Positions 47,890 to 56,625 of a DNA stretch of 64,000 nt are shown here, piece by piece. A program made the translations under genes and the position numbers. The DNA is from Desulfolinea sp050305405. GTDB lineage: Bacteria; Chloroflexota; Anaerolineae; Anaerolineales; Villigracilaceae. The notes under the pieces were generated by a model. The model saw only the letters and a list, made by a program, of their open reading frames with translations. It searched no databases and was not told the DNA's origin. Position 1 is the stretch's first letter; every line of letters begins with the position of its first letter. Location of the stretch: contig JBNLFG010000003.1 in assembly GCA_050305405.1 (NCBI GenBank), positions 186,001 to 250,000 of the forward strand. The letters run 5' to 3'.

Positions 47890-48651
47890 TCAAAGGGAGA
47901 TTATACCATTCCCCGAGTGTTTGGCTCTCTTGTAGGTTTCGGATGAGAAAAAATTCCATGCGCTTTGCATGTGCCAGAATAGATACTTTAAATCATTGTG
48001 GCTAGCTCGGTGAGCATCATGCTGCACCTGCAATGCGGGATCCAACAAGAGGCGAAATCCCGCCAAACGAGCTCGAGTACTGAAATCTACATCTTCAAAA
48101 TAGAGATGATAACGTTCGTCAAAGCCGTCCAAAGTGCAAAATGTTTCCGCCCGCATGAGAAGAAACATCCCTGCAAGCCAATCTGGTGCAATAGGCGCTA
48201 ACGGCATTTGAATGCGCGGCTTCTTCCGCAAACGGCGAAGGAGCAATTCACCAGGTGTTGGCAAGTTTCTGAAAGAATCTTGAACAACTCCATATTGGTC
48301 AATAATCAGAGGCGCTAGAATATCAGCCTGATCTTTTTCAATTTGCTGAATAAGCGCATCAAAAATCGATTGAATAAAAAGAATATCAGGGTTCAAGGCG
48401 CAAAAATACTCTCCTTGTGCACGGAGAAAAGCCTTGTTGTGGTTTTGAGCGAACCCCAAGGGTACATGATTCTGAAGAATCGTTGCTTTTTGAAAAACAG
48501 GATCACTATAATCTTCGGTCCCAAGATTATCCGTGATGAGAACTTGATACTTATCACCCTTCTCATAGCGAAAAAAACTATGCAACAAGGCTTTAATTTT
48601 CTTTACATTTCTGTGGCTTATGATAGAAATAGTAATAAGGGGTGTTTTCAT
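47890..48651 (-). CDS. GT2-family glycosyltransferase, rhamnosyltransferase-like
   Basis: 253 aa from ATG 48651. GT-A fold: TISIISHRNVKKIKALLHSF at the N-terminus, QVLITDN for the nucleotide site, HVPLGFAQNHNKAFLRAQGE, FCALNPDILF in place of the DxD metal motif (NPD), and WLAGMFLLMRAETFCTLDGF with DERYHLYFEDVDFSTRARLA. The EDVD block contains the likely catalytic base. Such enzymes add rhamnose or other deoxy sugars to surface glycans. The region 47676-47889 downstream has no recognisable gene. Confidence 0.85.
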   Translation of the reverse strand: MKTPLITISIISHRNVKKIKALLHSFFRYEKGDKYQVLITDNLGTEDYSDPVFQKATILQNHVPLGFAQNHNKAFLRAQGEYFCALNPDILFIQSIFDALIQQIEKDQADILAPLIIDQYGVVQDSFRNLPTPGELLLRRLRKKPRIQMPLAPIAPDWLAGMFLLMRAETFCTLDGFDERYHLYFEDVDFSTRARLAGFRLLLDPALQVQHDAHRASHNDLKYLFWHMQSAWNFFSSETYKRAKHSGNGIISL

Positions 48652-48666
48652 TTTACACACGCTATG

Positions 48667-49590
48667 CTAAGATAGCTTCTTCTGAATTTTATTACTGGCT
48701 TTGCCCATATGTCCCAATATCCCATCTCGGGTCCCAAAAAAAATTGCGATAAGTTTTTTTACCCGCTGATCTTCAAAAAGAAGCATTCGCCAAAATATGT
48801 ATGCTCGGGCGACAATATCATAAAAAAACCAATGTGGAAAACGAAAAGCATATTTTCTCAACATGAAAATACGGTTGCGGCTAATATAATACCAACGCAG
48901 TGGGGCGTGAAAAGTGGGGTAATGCATACGACCTGCTAATTTTCGCTTTTCTCGTTCACCAAGTCGATGGTTCAAATGCGCATCACAAGCTGCGACGATC
49001 TTGTAACCATGCTGATTTGCTCGCAAACAATATTCCTGATCGACATAGTCAATAAAGAAACCATCTTGAAAGGGGCCAATTTTCTGATAGGCCTTTAGAG
49101 AGTAAAGTGAACCTGCTGTGATCGCAAAAGAAATATTCTCCAGTTTTTTCGTTTTGCAGAAGCCCCATTCAAAAAGCCACTTGTTTCGGGCACGTAAAAA
49201 GCGGGCTTGTTTTTGGAGTTGGGGATCTTTGATAACCGATGCCACGACTGCCAGTTCATTGGGATCACCTTCGGTCAGGACATTCTCCAAATGTTGCACT
49301 ATCCCCGCTTGGGGATAGCTATCCTGATCAAAGGTGACGACATAATCAAAACCATGATCAATTGCCCACAGTAAGCCTTGATTGAGTGCGGTTGCCACGC
49401 CAAGATTCTCCTGATTTAAAATAACTTCTAAGCTTTCGGTTCGCTTTTCAGTCAGTAATGTGCGCACAACCTCTTTTGAAGAGTTATCTATAATAAGCAC
49501 TTGAGAAAACTCTTTGAAGAAAACAGGCAGATATTGAAAGAAATCTAAATTTGGATTAAAAGTAATAATCAGCGCGAGGGGGGGATTCAT
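48667..49590 (-). CDS. GT2-family rhamnosyltransferase-like protein
   Basis: 307 aa from ATG 49590, overlapping nothing; the previous gene ends at 49595. LALIITFNPNLDFFQYLPVF, VLIIDNSSKEVV, NQENLGVATALNQGLLWAID, and the metal motif VVTFDQDSYP (Asp-x-Asp) are characteristic of RfbF/WbbL-type rhamnosyltransferases. IDYVDQEYCLRANQHGYKIV holds the likely catalytic Asp, and HRLGEREKRK with RWYYISRNRIFMLRKY closes the fold. Donor probably dTDP-rhamnose, which is inferred; the rml genes are not in the window. Confidence 0.88.
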   Translation of the reverse strand: MNPPLALIITFNPNLDFFQYLPVFFKEFSQVLIIDNSSKEVVRTLLTEKRTESLEVILNQENLGVATALNQGLLWAIDHGFDYVVTFDQDSYPQAGIVQHLENVLTEGDPNELAVVASVIKDPQLQKQARFLRARNKWLFEWGFCKTKKLENISFAITAGSLYSLKAYQKIGPFQDGFFIDYVDQEYCLRANQHGYKIVAACDAHLNHRLGEREKRKLAGRMHYPTFHAPLRWYYISRNRIFMLRKYAFRFPHWFFYDIVARAYIFWRMLLFEDQRVKKLIAIFFGTRDGILGHMGKASNKIQKKLS

Positions 49591-49594
49591 AGGT

Positions 49595-50545
49595 TTAATA
49601 ACGGACAAGAATGCGTTTATCCAAAGCGCGAAAAATCTCTCGAACAGAGGCTTTTCGGTTTTTCTGAATTTTCTTACGCTTTAATAAAACAGGACCAAGT
49701 TGCAACAGAGCGTCTTTTTTCGCCAAAAAAATGACTTTACGGTGTCGCGTCAATAGAAAAGCAAAGCTGATGAAGATGTGCAAAGGTAATGTAAACCACA
49801 AGAGTGCCGACGGCATGTTTTTAAGATAAGTCCAGAGCAAATTACGATGAGCATGGTATACCGAGAAATCACTCATCTTCCCTGTACTGGCTGAACCAAC
49901 ATGATGAACAACCGCACTCGGCAGATAATAGGCTTGTAACCCATGAAGGCGTAAGCGAAAACCTAAATCAACATCTTCATAATAGGAAAAGAAGTCTTCA
50001 TCAAAACCACCAACATCAAGAAAATCCTGTCGGGGATACAAAGCCGCCGCCGCACAGGGACTAAAAATTTCAATCTTTTCTTCTTGGGATGGATAGGTGG
50101 GGATATCGTAACTGCGTCTCTTAGCAAACCCTGTCAGTCGATAAATATCCCCTTCACCATCTAAACGCTCCGGATGATTAGCTTGGATCTGACGAGAAGA
50201 AAAAAACGCATTGGGGACTTGTTCGGCAGCCCGAACGAGATTTTCAAGCCAGTCAGATTCAGGAAAGGCATCCGTATTAAGCAGAACAAGCCATTTTCCC
50301 CGCGCCATTTGCGCACCGATATTATTGGCAACGGCAAAGCCCGTGTTCCTCCCAAGCTCTTTCGTGCGGATATGTAGTTTTGGATATTTTTCTTTTATTC
50401 CATCTAGGCTATCATCCGTGGAGCCGTTGTCAATAATTATGACTTCAAAGTCTTGAAATGTTTGTTCTTCAAGAGACTGCAAACAACGCGGCAAGTATGC
50501 CGCGCTGTTCCAAGTAACTATAACCACAGACACGAATCCACACAT
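49595..50545 (-). CDS. GT2-family glycosyltransferase
   Basis: 316 aa. VSVVIVTWNSAAYLPRCLQS, VIIIDNGSTDDSLDGI, RNTGFAVANNIGAQMARGKW, VLLNTDAFPESDWLENLV (NTDA at the metal position) and GGFDEDFFSYYEDVDLGFRL are the usual GT2 blocks. A membrane-near stretch follows (LLWFTLPLHIFISFAFLLTR) with a basic C-terminus. The start overlaps the methyltransferase stop (TAATG), so the two are co-translated. Confidence 0.9.
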   Translation of the reverse strand: MCGFVSVVIVTWNSAAYLPRCLQSLEEQTFQDFEVIIIDNGSTDDSLDGIKEKYPKLHIRTKELGRNTGFAVANNIGAQMARGKWLVLLNTDAFPESDWLENLVRAAEQVPNAFFSSRQIQANHPERLDGEGDIYRLTGFAKRRSYDIPTYPSQEEKIEIFSPCAAAALYPRQDFLDVGGFDEDFFSYYEDVDLGFRLRLHGLQAYYLPSAVVHHVGSASTGKMSDFSVYHAHRNLLWTYLKNMPSALLWFTLPLHIFISFAFLLTRHRKVIFLAKKDALLQLGPVLLKRKKIQKNRKASVREIFRALDKRILVRY

Positions 50546-51936
50546 TATTTCTTCTTCATCAAAAACAAATAGCGTTCCGATTCGGATACTCTGACTTTAT
50601 GCTCAATAGCAAAATTAGTTTTGAAAACACGCTCAAAATCTTCAAGGGTATATTCTGGGAAAATATCTTCCCGGCTTTGCAGAAGTTTTTTCACCTGCGA
50701 ATCACTTTTCGGTACAAACTCAATCACTAGCCATTTCCCAATTTGAGCGAAAAACTTTGCCAGATGAGTCAAGGGAACATTGTTGGATATCGCAAGATGA
50801 TGAATGAGAGCGAGAGCAAAAACCATATCAGCAGAAGCACGCCCAGTAAAAGAATCTCTCTCTTGGTTGTGCCAACCGATTGCAGGGCTGGGATTGGTAA
50901 GATCAAGCACGAGAGGAAGCAGATTTTTCTCTTTGGCACTTTTCATCTGACGGTAATTTTGCTCCACCGCCGCGGGATCAATATCAAACGAAACCGTGAA
51001 AATATCCTGTTCAGCAGCCAAACGACTGAAAACACCGTTGTTAGCGCCCAAATCCCAAACTTGCCGGGGCTGCTGCTCTGTGACCCAAGAAGAAATCAAT
51101 TCCTTTTTATGCAGAAAAGCTGCGTCTGTATAATTGGTGATTTCGTAATAGCTGCCCCATTCTGTACCTTTGGGCTGCCAAGTGAGCTTCTTAACAGTGT
51201 TACGCAAGCTATCCACGAGGGCGATCAGCGCGTTTTTGCTCATTCCTTTGCTTTGGCTCTCCTGCTCTATCACTTGATCGGCATATCTTCGCTGTGCCTT
51301 GGCATGGATATGGATGTGCATCGAAAGACCTGCGTTCAGGCTAGTTCCTGCTGGCAGCAGCGCGCTTGCAAGGTCAAGTGGAATCCCGTCAATGTAGACG
51401 CGTAAGAGTTGGCTCAGGCGAATATCCCGTTTTGCCATCAGCGCGAGGGGCGCAAGAAAATGCTGACAAAATTGCTTATACGCCACCCAGGGCTTGCTTT
51501 CCTCATAAAACTCAAACGAGAGGGTATCGATCAACGTCGCCTTGCCCTGATAAAATTGTATATTGTAAGCACTGGCATCCTTTAGCGACATGCCTTTTTT
51601 CAAAGCACGCTTTTGGATCGCCAGCGTCGCCAGAGCAGCTTCCTTGAGTTGCGAAAATGACCATTCGTAGGGATATGAGATGAAAGGCAGCCGCGCTGGT
51701 TTGATGACTTTGAACGCCTTTTCAGCATCTTGCGGTGAGATATCAACTTCTTCGTGCGTGACCAAACGCCCCAGCTTGGTTAGTTCATCATAAAGACCAG
51801 ATGCCATCAAATGAGCGTATTCAGATGCGTACTTCTGGTTGATCTGGCGATATAAAGCTTCTCCCTGTGTAAACAGGAATCCGCTGGGGTCACGAAAAGA
51901 AGCGGGGTGTTGCTCTTTATTCATCGAGAAGGTCAT
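50545..51936 (-). CDS. Class I SAM-dependent methyltransferase of a glycan cluster
   Basis: 463 aa. The N-terminal 230 residues form a separate domain (FRDPSGFLFTQGEALYRQIN, KGMSLKDASAYNIQFYQGKA, with IDTLSFEFYEE), seen in methyltransferases of the NoeA-like group. The methyltransferase domain (about 280-463) has VWDLGANNGVFSRLA (motif I), VSFDIDPAAVEQNY (motif II) and ADMVFALALIHHLAISNNVP. It overlaps the preceding small gene by 20 bases. A partner set (this enzyme, PGTGS peptide, GT2) recurs in surface-polysaccharide loci. Acceptor unknown; sugar O-methylation is inferred. Confidence 0.82.
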   Translation of the reverse strand: MTFSMNKEQHPASFRDPSGFLFTQGEALYRQINQKYASEYAHLMASGLYDELTKLGRLVTHEEVDISPQDAEKAFKVIKPARLPFISYPYEWSFSQLKEAALATLAIQKRALKKGMSLKDASAYNIQFYQGKATLIDTLSFEFYEESKPWVAYKQFCQHFLAPLALMAKRDIRLSQLLRVYIDGIPLDLASALLPAGTSLNAGLSMHIHIHAKAQRRYADQVIEQESQSKGMSKNALIALVDSLRNTVKKLTWQPKGTEWGSYYEITNYTDAAFLHKKELISSWVTEQQPRQVWDLGANNGVFSRLAAEQDIFTVSFDIDPAAVEQNYRQMKSAKEKNLLPLVLDLTNPSPAIGWHNQERDSFTGRASADMVFALALIHHLAISNNVPLTHLAKFFAQIGKWLVIEFVPKSDSQVKKLLQSREDIFPEYTLEDFERVFKTNFAIEHKVRVSESERYLFLMKKK

Positions 51937-52117
51937 CGTCTACTGGATCATCTGAATCATTCTCTTTAGCAGAGCTACCAAAGAGCTTTTTTATCTTCCC
52001 CCACTGTGAGCGGAAAAACAGCCCAGCACCTAGCAGTGCGGCAACCAGCAACTGAATCAAAAGACTTCCCGTGCCTGGGTCAAGATAAGGGATAGGGGTA
52101 TAGTGCATTTTTTGCAA
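51917..52117 (-). CDS. Small membrane protein with PGTGS motif
   Basis: 66 aa. IPYLDPGTGSLLIQLLVAAL plus LGAGLFF is one membrane helix preceded by the Pro-Gly-Thr-Gly-Ser motif, followed by a basic stretch (RSQWGKIKKLF) and an acidic tail (ENDSDDPVDDDLLDE). Proteins of this kind are regularly found beside the 50545-type methyltransferase and phosphatase-superfamily genes in polysaccharide clusters. It starts 7 bases after the preceding gene's stop and overlaps the next gene. Function unknown. Confidence 0.75.
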   Translation of the reverse strand: MQKMHYTPIPYLDPGTGSLLIQLLVAALLGAGLFFRSQWGKIKKLFGSSAKENDSDDPVDDDLLDE

Positions 52118-52124
52118 TTCCTTT

Positions 52125-53630
52125 TTATTGAAGTGGTATTTCTATGTCAAAATAACAATTGAAAACGATAGGAAATGTGTTTGTTGGATTTATATCCTGA
52201 GTGAGGGGAGCATCATCGCAATCAGGGAGAAGCATAGCATTAACAATCCAAGTTTTATATTCGTCAGGATAATCAGCCAACGGATTAATAAATGGTGGGG
52301 TACTAAAGTTTCGCGCACCATGATCTGATTGAAAAATAATGACTGGGGGAGTATCGCCTGAAAAGGCTAGTATATCATCTAGTAATTGTTTCCCAACATC
52401 AATAGAATAGATATATTGCCCTAAATAACTATTCCAATCATAATATTCTGTCGGCGAAATAACTCGCCCATTCCGATCAAATAAAAAAGGCGCATGAGGA
52501 AATATTAAATGCACAAAGACTACTTTCGGCGAATCAGCAATAGCTAATTGTGAGACCTCATTAAGGGTAAAAAAAATCATATCCTTATGAGTTCGCATAT
52601 TTGCTTCTAACAAATCTTCTTTCCCAATAAATGGTTGAAGAGCTGTGTTATCTAAAACAAGCACGGTAAAATCATCGAAAAACCCTATATTTTGTGCACC
52701 AGAATATACAGTGTTATTATCCGATTCTTCATAAAGAAAATCAACATCCATTGGCTCCATTACAGGAAAGTCTTTTCGAAGTTCCATAAAAGCAATAGTG
52801 GTATACCCAAGGGATTTTAGCTTGTTCATAACTCTATTATCTGAAATAGCAGCTTGTTGCAATGCCACATTTTCCTTGTGATTTGGATCATATGAATAAT
52901 CTCTATAATTAAGGCGTGATGCTAACTGATTTATAGTGGATGGGGCACTAGCATAGCTTCTTTCAGCAACATAAAAGTCTCGCTCTTGTAAAAAACTAAC
53001 AAACTGATCTACATCACTATAATTCCAATAGTCACGCACAGCACCAAACCCTGCCATTTCATCAAAAACAATGTAGTATATATCAGGGAAATCTTTATTC
53101 TGCGACGTAATGTCCTCGCCTGACAATGCAACATTTGGATTTTGCCACTCGCTTTTGAGTATTTGTACACTATTATAAACAATCGGCACCAAATTAAAAA
53201 CAGTTAGCCCTCCAAACAGAACAAAGGTTGCTGTCCAGATATGATAAGTACTCTTTACACCGAACGCGGATAGTCCCCAAGCCAAGTAAACATTTAATAA
53301 AATGATCACTGGTAATATCGAATAATGTCTTATTTGTATAACATCCCATTTCTTCAAAACCATGTACAACACACCATAACTATGAAAAAAAAACATAAGA
53401 AGTGATGTAACATTAGCAGTCGTATATAGGCTAAAATTAAAAACCTTATAGATTATAATAAAAACAAAAAACACGAGACCAACAAAAAGTAATAACAAGT
53501 TCGCTACACTAACAGCGCTTGCAATATTAATATTATTGGCATAATGAAAAAAAACAGGATAAACAGCCAATGCCAAAGGGGCTAATAAAACTCGAAAAAA
53601 ATCAAGCCACTTATTATTTGAGTATTTCAT
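52125..53630 (-). CDS. Membrane-bound alkaline phosphatase/sulfatase-superfamily protein
   Basis: 501 aa. Four to five N-terminal membrane helices (about residues 10-160) are followed by an extracytoplasmic domain of the LTA-synthase/phosphoethanolamine-transferase fold. The metal and nucleophile region is DIYYIVFDEMAGFGAVRDYW, VFVHLIFPHAPFLFD carries a His ligand, and IIFQSDHGARNF is the Asp-His pair typical of the superfamily. Reaction unknown; such enzymes add or remove phospho-groups on surface glycans. It is the first gene of the sub-operon ending at 50545, or continues from upstream before the IS insertions. Confidence 0.82.
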   Translation of the reverse strand: MKYSNNKWLDFFRVLLAPLALAVYPVFFHYANNINIASAVSVANLLLLFVGLVFFVFIIIYKVFNFSLYTTANVTSLLMFFFHSYGVLYMVLKKWDVIQIRHYSILPVIILLNVYLAWGLSAFGVKSTYHIWTATFVLFGGLTVFNLVPIVYNSVQILKSEWQNPNVALSGEDITSQNKDFPDIYYIVFDEMAGFGAVRDYWNYSDVDQFVSFLQERDFYVAERSYASAPSTINQLASRLNYRDYSYDPNHKENVALQQAAISDNRVMNKLKSLGYTTIAFMELRKDFPVMEPMDVDFLYEESDNNTVYSGAQNIGFFDDFTVLVLDNTALQPFIGKEDLLEANMRTHKDMIFFTLNEVSQLAIADSPKVVFVHLIFPHAPFLFDRNGRVISPTEYYDWNSYLGQYIYSIDVGKQLLDDILAFSGDTPPVIIFQSDHGARNFSTPPFINPLADYPDEYKTWIVNAMLLPDCDDAPLTQDINPTNTFPIVFNCYFDIEIPLQ

Positions 53631-53791
53631 ACAGTATCTTCACGTCTCCAAGATTTTTCAACAAAAGCAATTCATTATATCCGATGAGACTACTATCTAT
53701 AACATTAACAAGGTGTTTTCGCCTTGATTTACCAGCCACATTAGTTTGCATCTATCCTACTGATAACAGCTAAATCTGTAAAAAAACAATT

Positions 53792-54771
53792 CTAACAACC
53801 TGAGTTTCGTTTAGCAAGTAGTGGCAGGCAGCAAATTGTTCATTTTCAGGCTTGGTTTCTTGGGTTGTAATGCGTAAGCCACAAGCCCAGAAATAAGATT
53901 GACTAAGAAATTGGTGAAGCTACGATGTCTGGAGTGTTCGATTTGCGATATGTTTTTCAACTGGTCATTTATAGTTTTGAAGCGCTTGCGAAGCAATATA
54001 TTGTCCATTAATGGCATCAGCCGATTTTTCATATTCTTGTGAATACCCGTGATTAGTTGTAGATCTCTTGCTCAAAGAATTCGACAAACAAATCCTTTGA
54101 GATATATCCTTTATCGGCAAAGACTTTTCCAAACATCCCTTCAAAGAGAACAGGGAGTGGCTTGCGGTCATCTGTGTTGCCCGGCGTTAGTTGGAAAGAA
54201 AGTATTTCACCACGCTCATTGACAACCAAGTGCAGTTTGAAACCATAGAAATAGCCCATCGTGCTCTTCCCACGAGCAGCAATCCCGGAGAAAACACGGT
54301 GTCTTTCAATCCGTTTATTCTTGCAAACTCTGATTTGTGTTGAATCAACAAAAGAGATGCCCGTACAAGCGCCTTTTTTGCTGAGCAAGTAGAAAACAAG
54401 AGAAACAAAGGAACGAGACATCAGACGAACAAAACGATTGTAACTAACCAGCTTTGGAAAGTCTCTCGAGAGGTATTTTCGGACGTGTTTTTCGTAATAG
54501 TCTTTGAATGTTCTGTAACCTGATTGGTGAAAATGGATCATGATGGTCATAATCTCGCTCAGAGAGAGTGTGCCTACTCGATTGCGTTGCCGCATTCCAT
54601 TGCCCAACTGAAAACTCTTCCAGCGTGGCTCAAAATGCTGGCAAAAATCATCGACATCGCAAAAAGTTTCGACTAAACTCATGGCTGGGGTCCTTTTTAG
54701 AAGCTATCGTTTGGTTACAATAGCATTATTCTAACTGGGAACCCTTTCTTATCCGAAACTCAGGTTGTTAG
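53792..54771 (-). mobile_element. IS982-family insertion sequence, decayed
   Basis: About 980 bases bounded by perfect 18-base inverted repeats: CTAACAACCTGAGTTTCG at 53792-53809 and its complement at 54754-54771. The transposase inside is broken (see 53811-54682). No clear target duplication was found next to the ends. Confidence 0.85.
53811..54682 (-). pseudogene. IS982 transposase, frameshifted and lacking the catalytic Glu
   Basis: Part 1 (54682-54053) includes FVDSTQIRVCKNKRIERHRV with the first catalytic Asp and FADKGYISKDLF with the second. The frame shifts near 54058-54068, where FFEQEIYN and a stop replace the expected QLITGIHKNMKNRLMPLMDN, which is found in the other frame (to 53811). 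There the third catalytic residue is lost: LLRKRFKTINDQLKNISQ stands where family members have an IIET-type segment. Dead by two independent changes. Confidence 0.85.
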
Positions 54772-54824
54772 TTTCTGTTGACGTTTCATTGGAATCAAAC
54801 GAGCGTAGCAATAAAACTTAAAGT

Positions 54825-55802
54825 GCACCCCTTCATAACTCTCCGCTGATACTGAACCAACCCGCCATCCGCTTTGAATAGCGAATGAAAACCTAAACAC
54901 CATTTACACAATTTTCTTGACACTCTCAGTAGTTGGTCACCTCTCAAGATTGATTTACAACAACGGGAGATGCCCATGTTTCATTATAGTAACTATTTCC
55001 CTGAAGATGTTGGCGCAAGATTTCATACCTTATCCGGGAGAGAATCAGTTTATCGGCTAATTCGAGCGAACTATTTGACACTCTTTCCGAAACTGATCAC
55101 ACAGAGCCAATATAATCGGCGTGCTCGCAACTTACGTTTACTCGTTGAAGAAATGCGCCGCTCTTGGCTGGCCGAATTAGGTCTTCTTTCTGAAGTTGAT
55201 TTGCTTTTAGATACAAAGCCTGTTCCTGTAATAGGCTACAAACGCAGCAAGAAACGCAGTAACTTTGCGGGTAGTGCTGATTATGGACAATGTTCGAGCC
55301 GAAATATGAAATATTTTGGCTACAAATTGGTTTCTCTTTGCACCTTGAAAGGCATCCCGCTTGTTTATGAGCTTGTGCCTGCCAATACAGATGAACGTTT
55401 AGCAGCAGAAAGTGTCTTGTATCGCTTACGAGTCTGCAACATCTATGCAGACAAAGGATTTATTGGCGAAGATTGACAGGAAAAGATCTTCTGGCGCACA
55501 GGCAATCGTGTTCTTACAGCAAAAAGAGAAACCCAACACGCACAAAACCCTGTTGAATTTGACCGTTGGCTTAACCAAATACGAGAGAGAATAGAAGGTG
55601 TTTTTCATGAAGTGCAAAATACAGATAGAAACATAGAACGCTTGTTAGCGAAAACTGTTCTCGGAATTGCCGCTCGCGTGATCGCAAAGATGACCAGTCA
55701 CTTGCTCAAATTCATCTTGCGAAGGCAATACCATATTGATGTGCAAACTTTTACGCAATTTTCCTAATTCAATTTCACATAAGACGTATCTTATAAGGGG
55801 GC
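54825..55802 (+). mobile_element. Second IS982-like insertion sequence
   Basis: Likely ends are GCACCCCTTCATAA (54825-54838) and TTATAAGGGGGC (55791-55802), an imperfect inverted pair about 980 bases apart. It is oriented opposite to the first IS and is unrelated in its ends. Boundaries are approximate. Confidence 0.65.
54970..55767 (+). pseudogene. IS982-like transposase interrupted by one stop codon
   Basis: Reading starts at ATG 54970. LLLDTKPVPVIGYKRSKKRS and NIYADKGFIGED carry the first two catalytic Asp residues. At 55474-55476 a TGA stands where the following text (QEKIFWRTGNRVLTAKRETQ) shows the same frame continuing for another 97 codons to TAA 55765-55767. It includes IRERIEGVFHEVQN with the third acidic residue. 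A single Trp-to-stop change is the simplest cause. All three catalytic residues remain. Confidence 0.85.
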
Positions 55803-55823
55803 AGCGTTTGAAATATTCTAGCT

Positions 55824-56363
55824 TCAACAATCATCAAAGTGAATATCTTCCAGAACAGATGTGTTTGGGGTCCGCGTTATACAGCGACCTGTATCCACAT
55901 AAAAACTTTCTCCTGTATCATGATGAATAAATATAAGACCAATTTTATATCTTCCTGACTTTATAGCATTATTAGAAACCAAAGCGGAAAATCCAGACAT
56001 AGTTAGATCTATCTTGAAATCGGCAAAATGATTATAAACGTCTTTTCGGTTCAAGGTAGTAGCTTCAAAAACAAAATTCTTATTATCCGATGATAACACT
56101 ACTCTTTTATCATATTTATCCGCGGGGAATCCTCCATCAAGAATAAAACCCCAACCTACCAGCTTATAAACACCATCATCACTATATAGCAACCATTTAT
56201 CTACATAGGTTCTCCCCTCCTTAGGCTGGTTTGGCAGTTGAGTTATTGTCTCAAGGACGTTACCTTCCGATGAAGAAAAAAACTGCGGGGAAGCAATTAA
56301 ATAAATTATAGCAATAGCCCAAATAAATATGTGAATGCCGTATCTTTTCCAAAAATATCTCAT
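55824..56363 (-). CDS. Single-pass membrane protein of the glycan island, unknown
   Basis: 179 aa. An N-terminal signal anchor (YGIHIFIWAIAIIYLIASPQ) is followed by an external beta-rich domain: VDKWLLYSDDGVYKLVGWGF, RVVLSSDNKNFVFEATTLNR and SGRYKIGLIFIHHDTGESFY. A pair of Cys (GRCITR, FDDC) near the C-terminus could bridge. No family recognised; the pattern of a small outer domain behind an anchor occurs next to polysaccharide polymerases. The stop lies 22 bases from the second IS end. Confidence 0.65.
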   Translation of the reverse strand: MRYFWKRYGIHIFIWAIAIIYLIASPQFFSSSEGNVLETITQLPNQPKEGRTYVDKWLLYSDDGVYKLVGWGFILDGGFPADKYDKRVVLSSDNKNFVFEATTLNRKDVYNHFADFKIDLTMSGFSALVSNNAIKSGRYKIGLIFIHHDTGESFYVDTGRCITRTPNTSVLEDIHFDDC

Positions 56364-56440
56364 CTTTCTTTACCCAAACATATTAGTTAGTCTTAGTGTT
56401 AAAACACTTCCGCCACCGAGGACGATGCAAGGAGCATTTT

Positions 56441-56580
56441 AATAACTGATGTTACGCAAAAAAAAGATGCTTTTCACAGACGTTGGAGCTACCCTCACCC
56501 TCCATCTTCTCCCAAAGGGAAATGGTTAGGATGAGGGGAAACGATAGCCTATTGCTCACTACTGCGTAACATCAGTTATT
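56441..56580. repeat. MITE-like element, family A copy 3 (best-preserved ends)
   Basis: 140 bases with perfect 18-base inverted ends AATAACTGATGTTACGCA / TGCGTAACATCAGTTATT. The interior (TACCCTCACCCTCCATCTTC, then AGGATGAGGGGAAACG) differs from copies 1 and 2, so the family is defined by the ends. It fills the gap between the 179-aa gene and the large glycosyltransferase. Confidence 0.85.
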
Positions 56581-56625
56581 AAATTTTATTTGTTAATCTT
56601 TCACTCTTAAAGACAAGGATTACAA

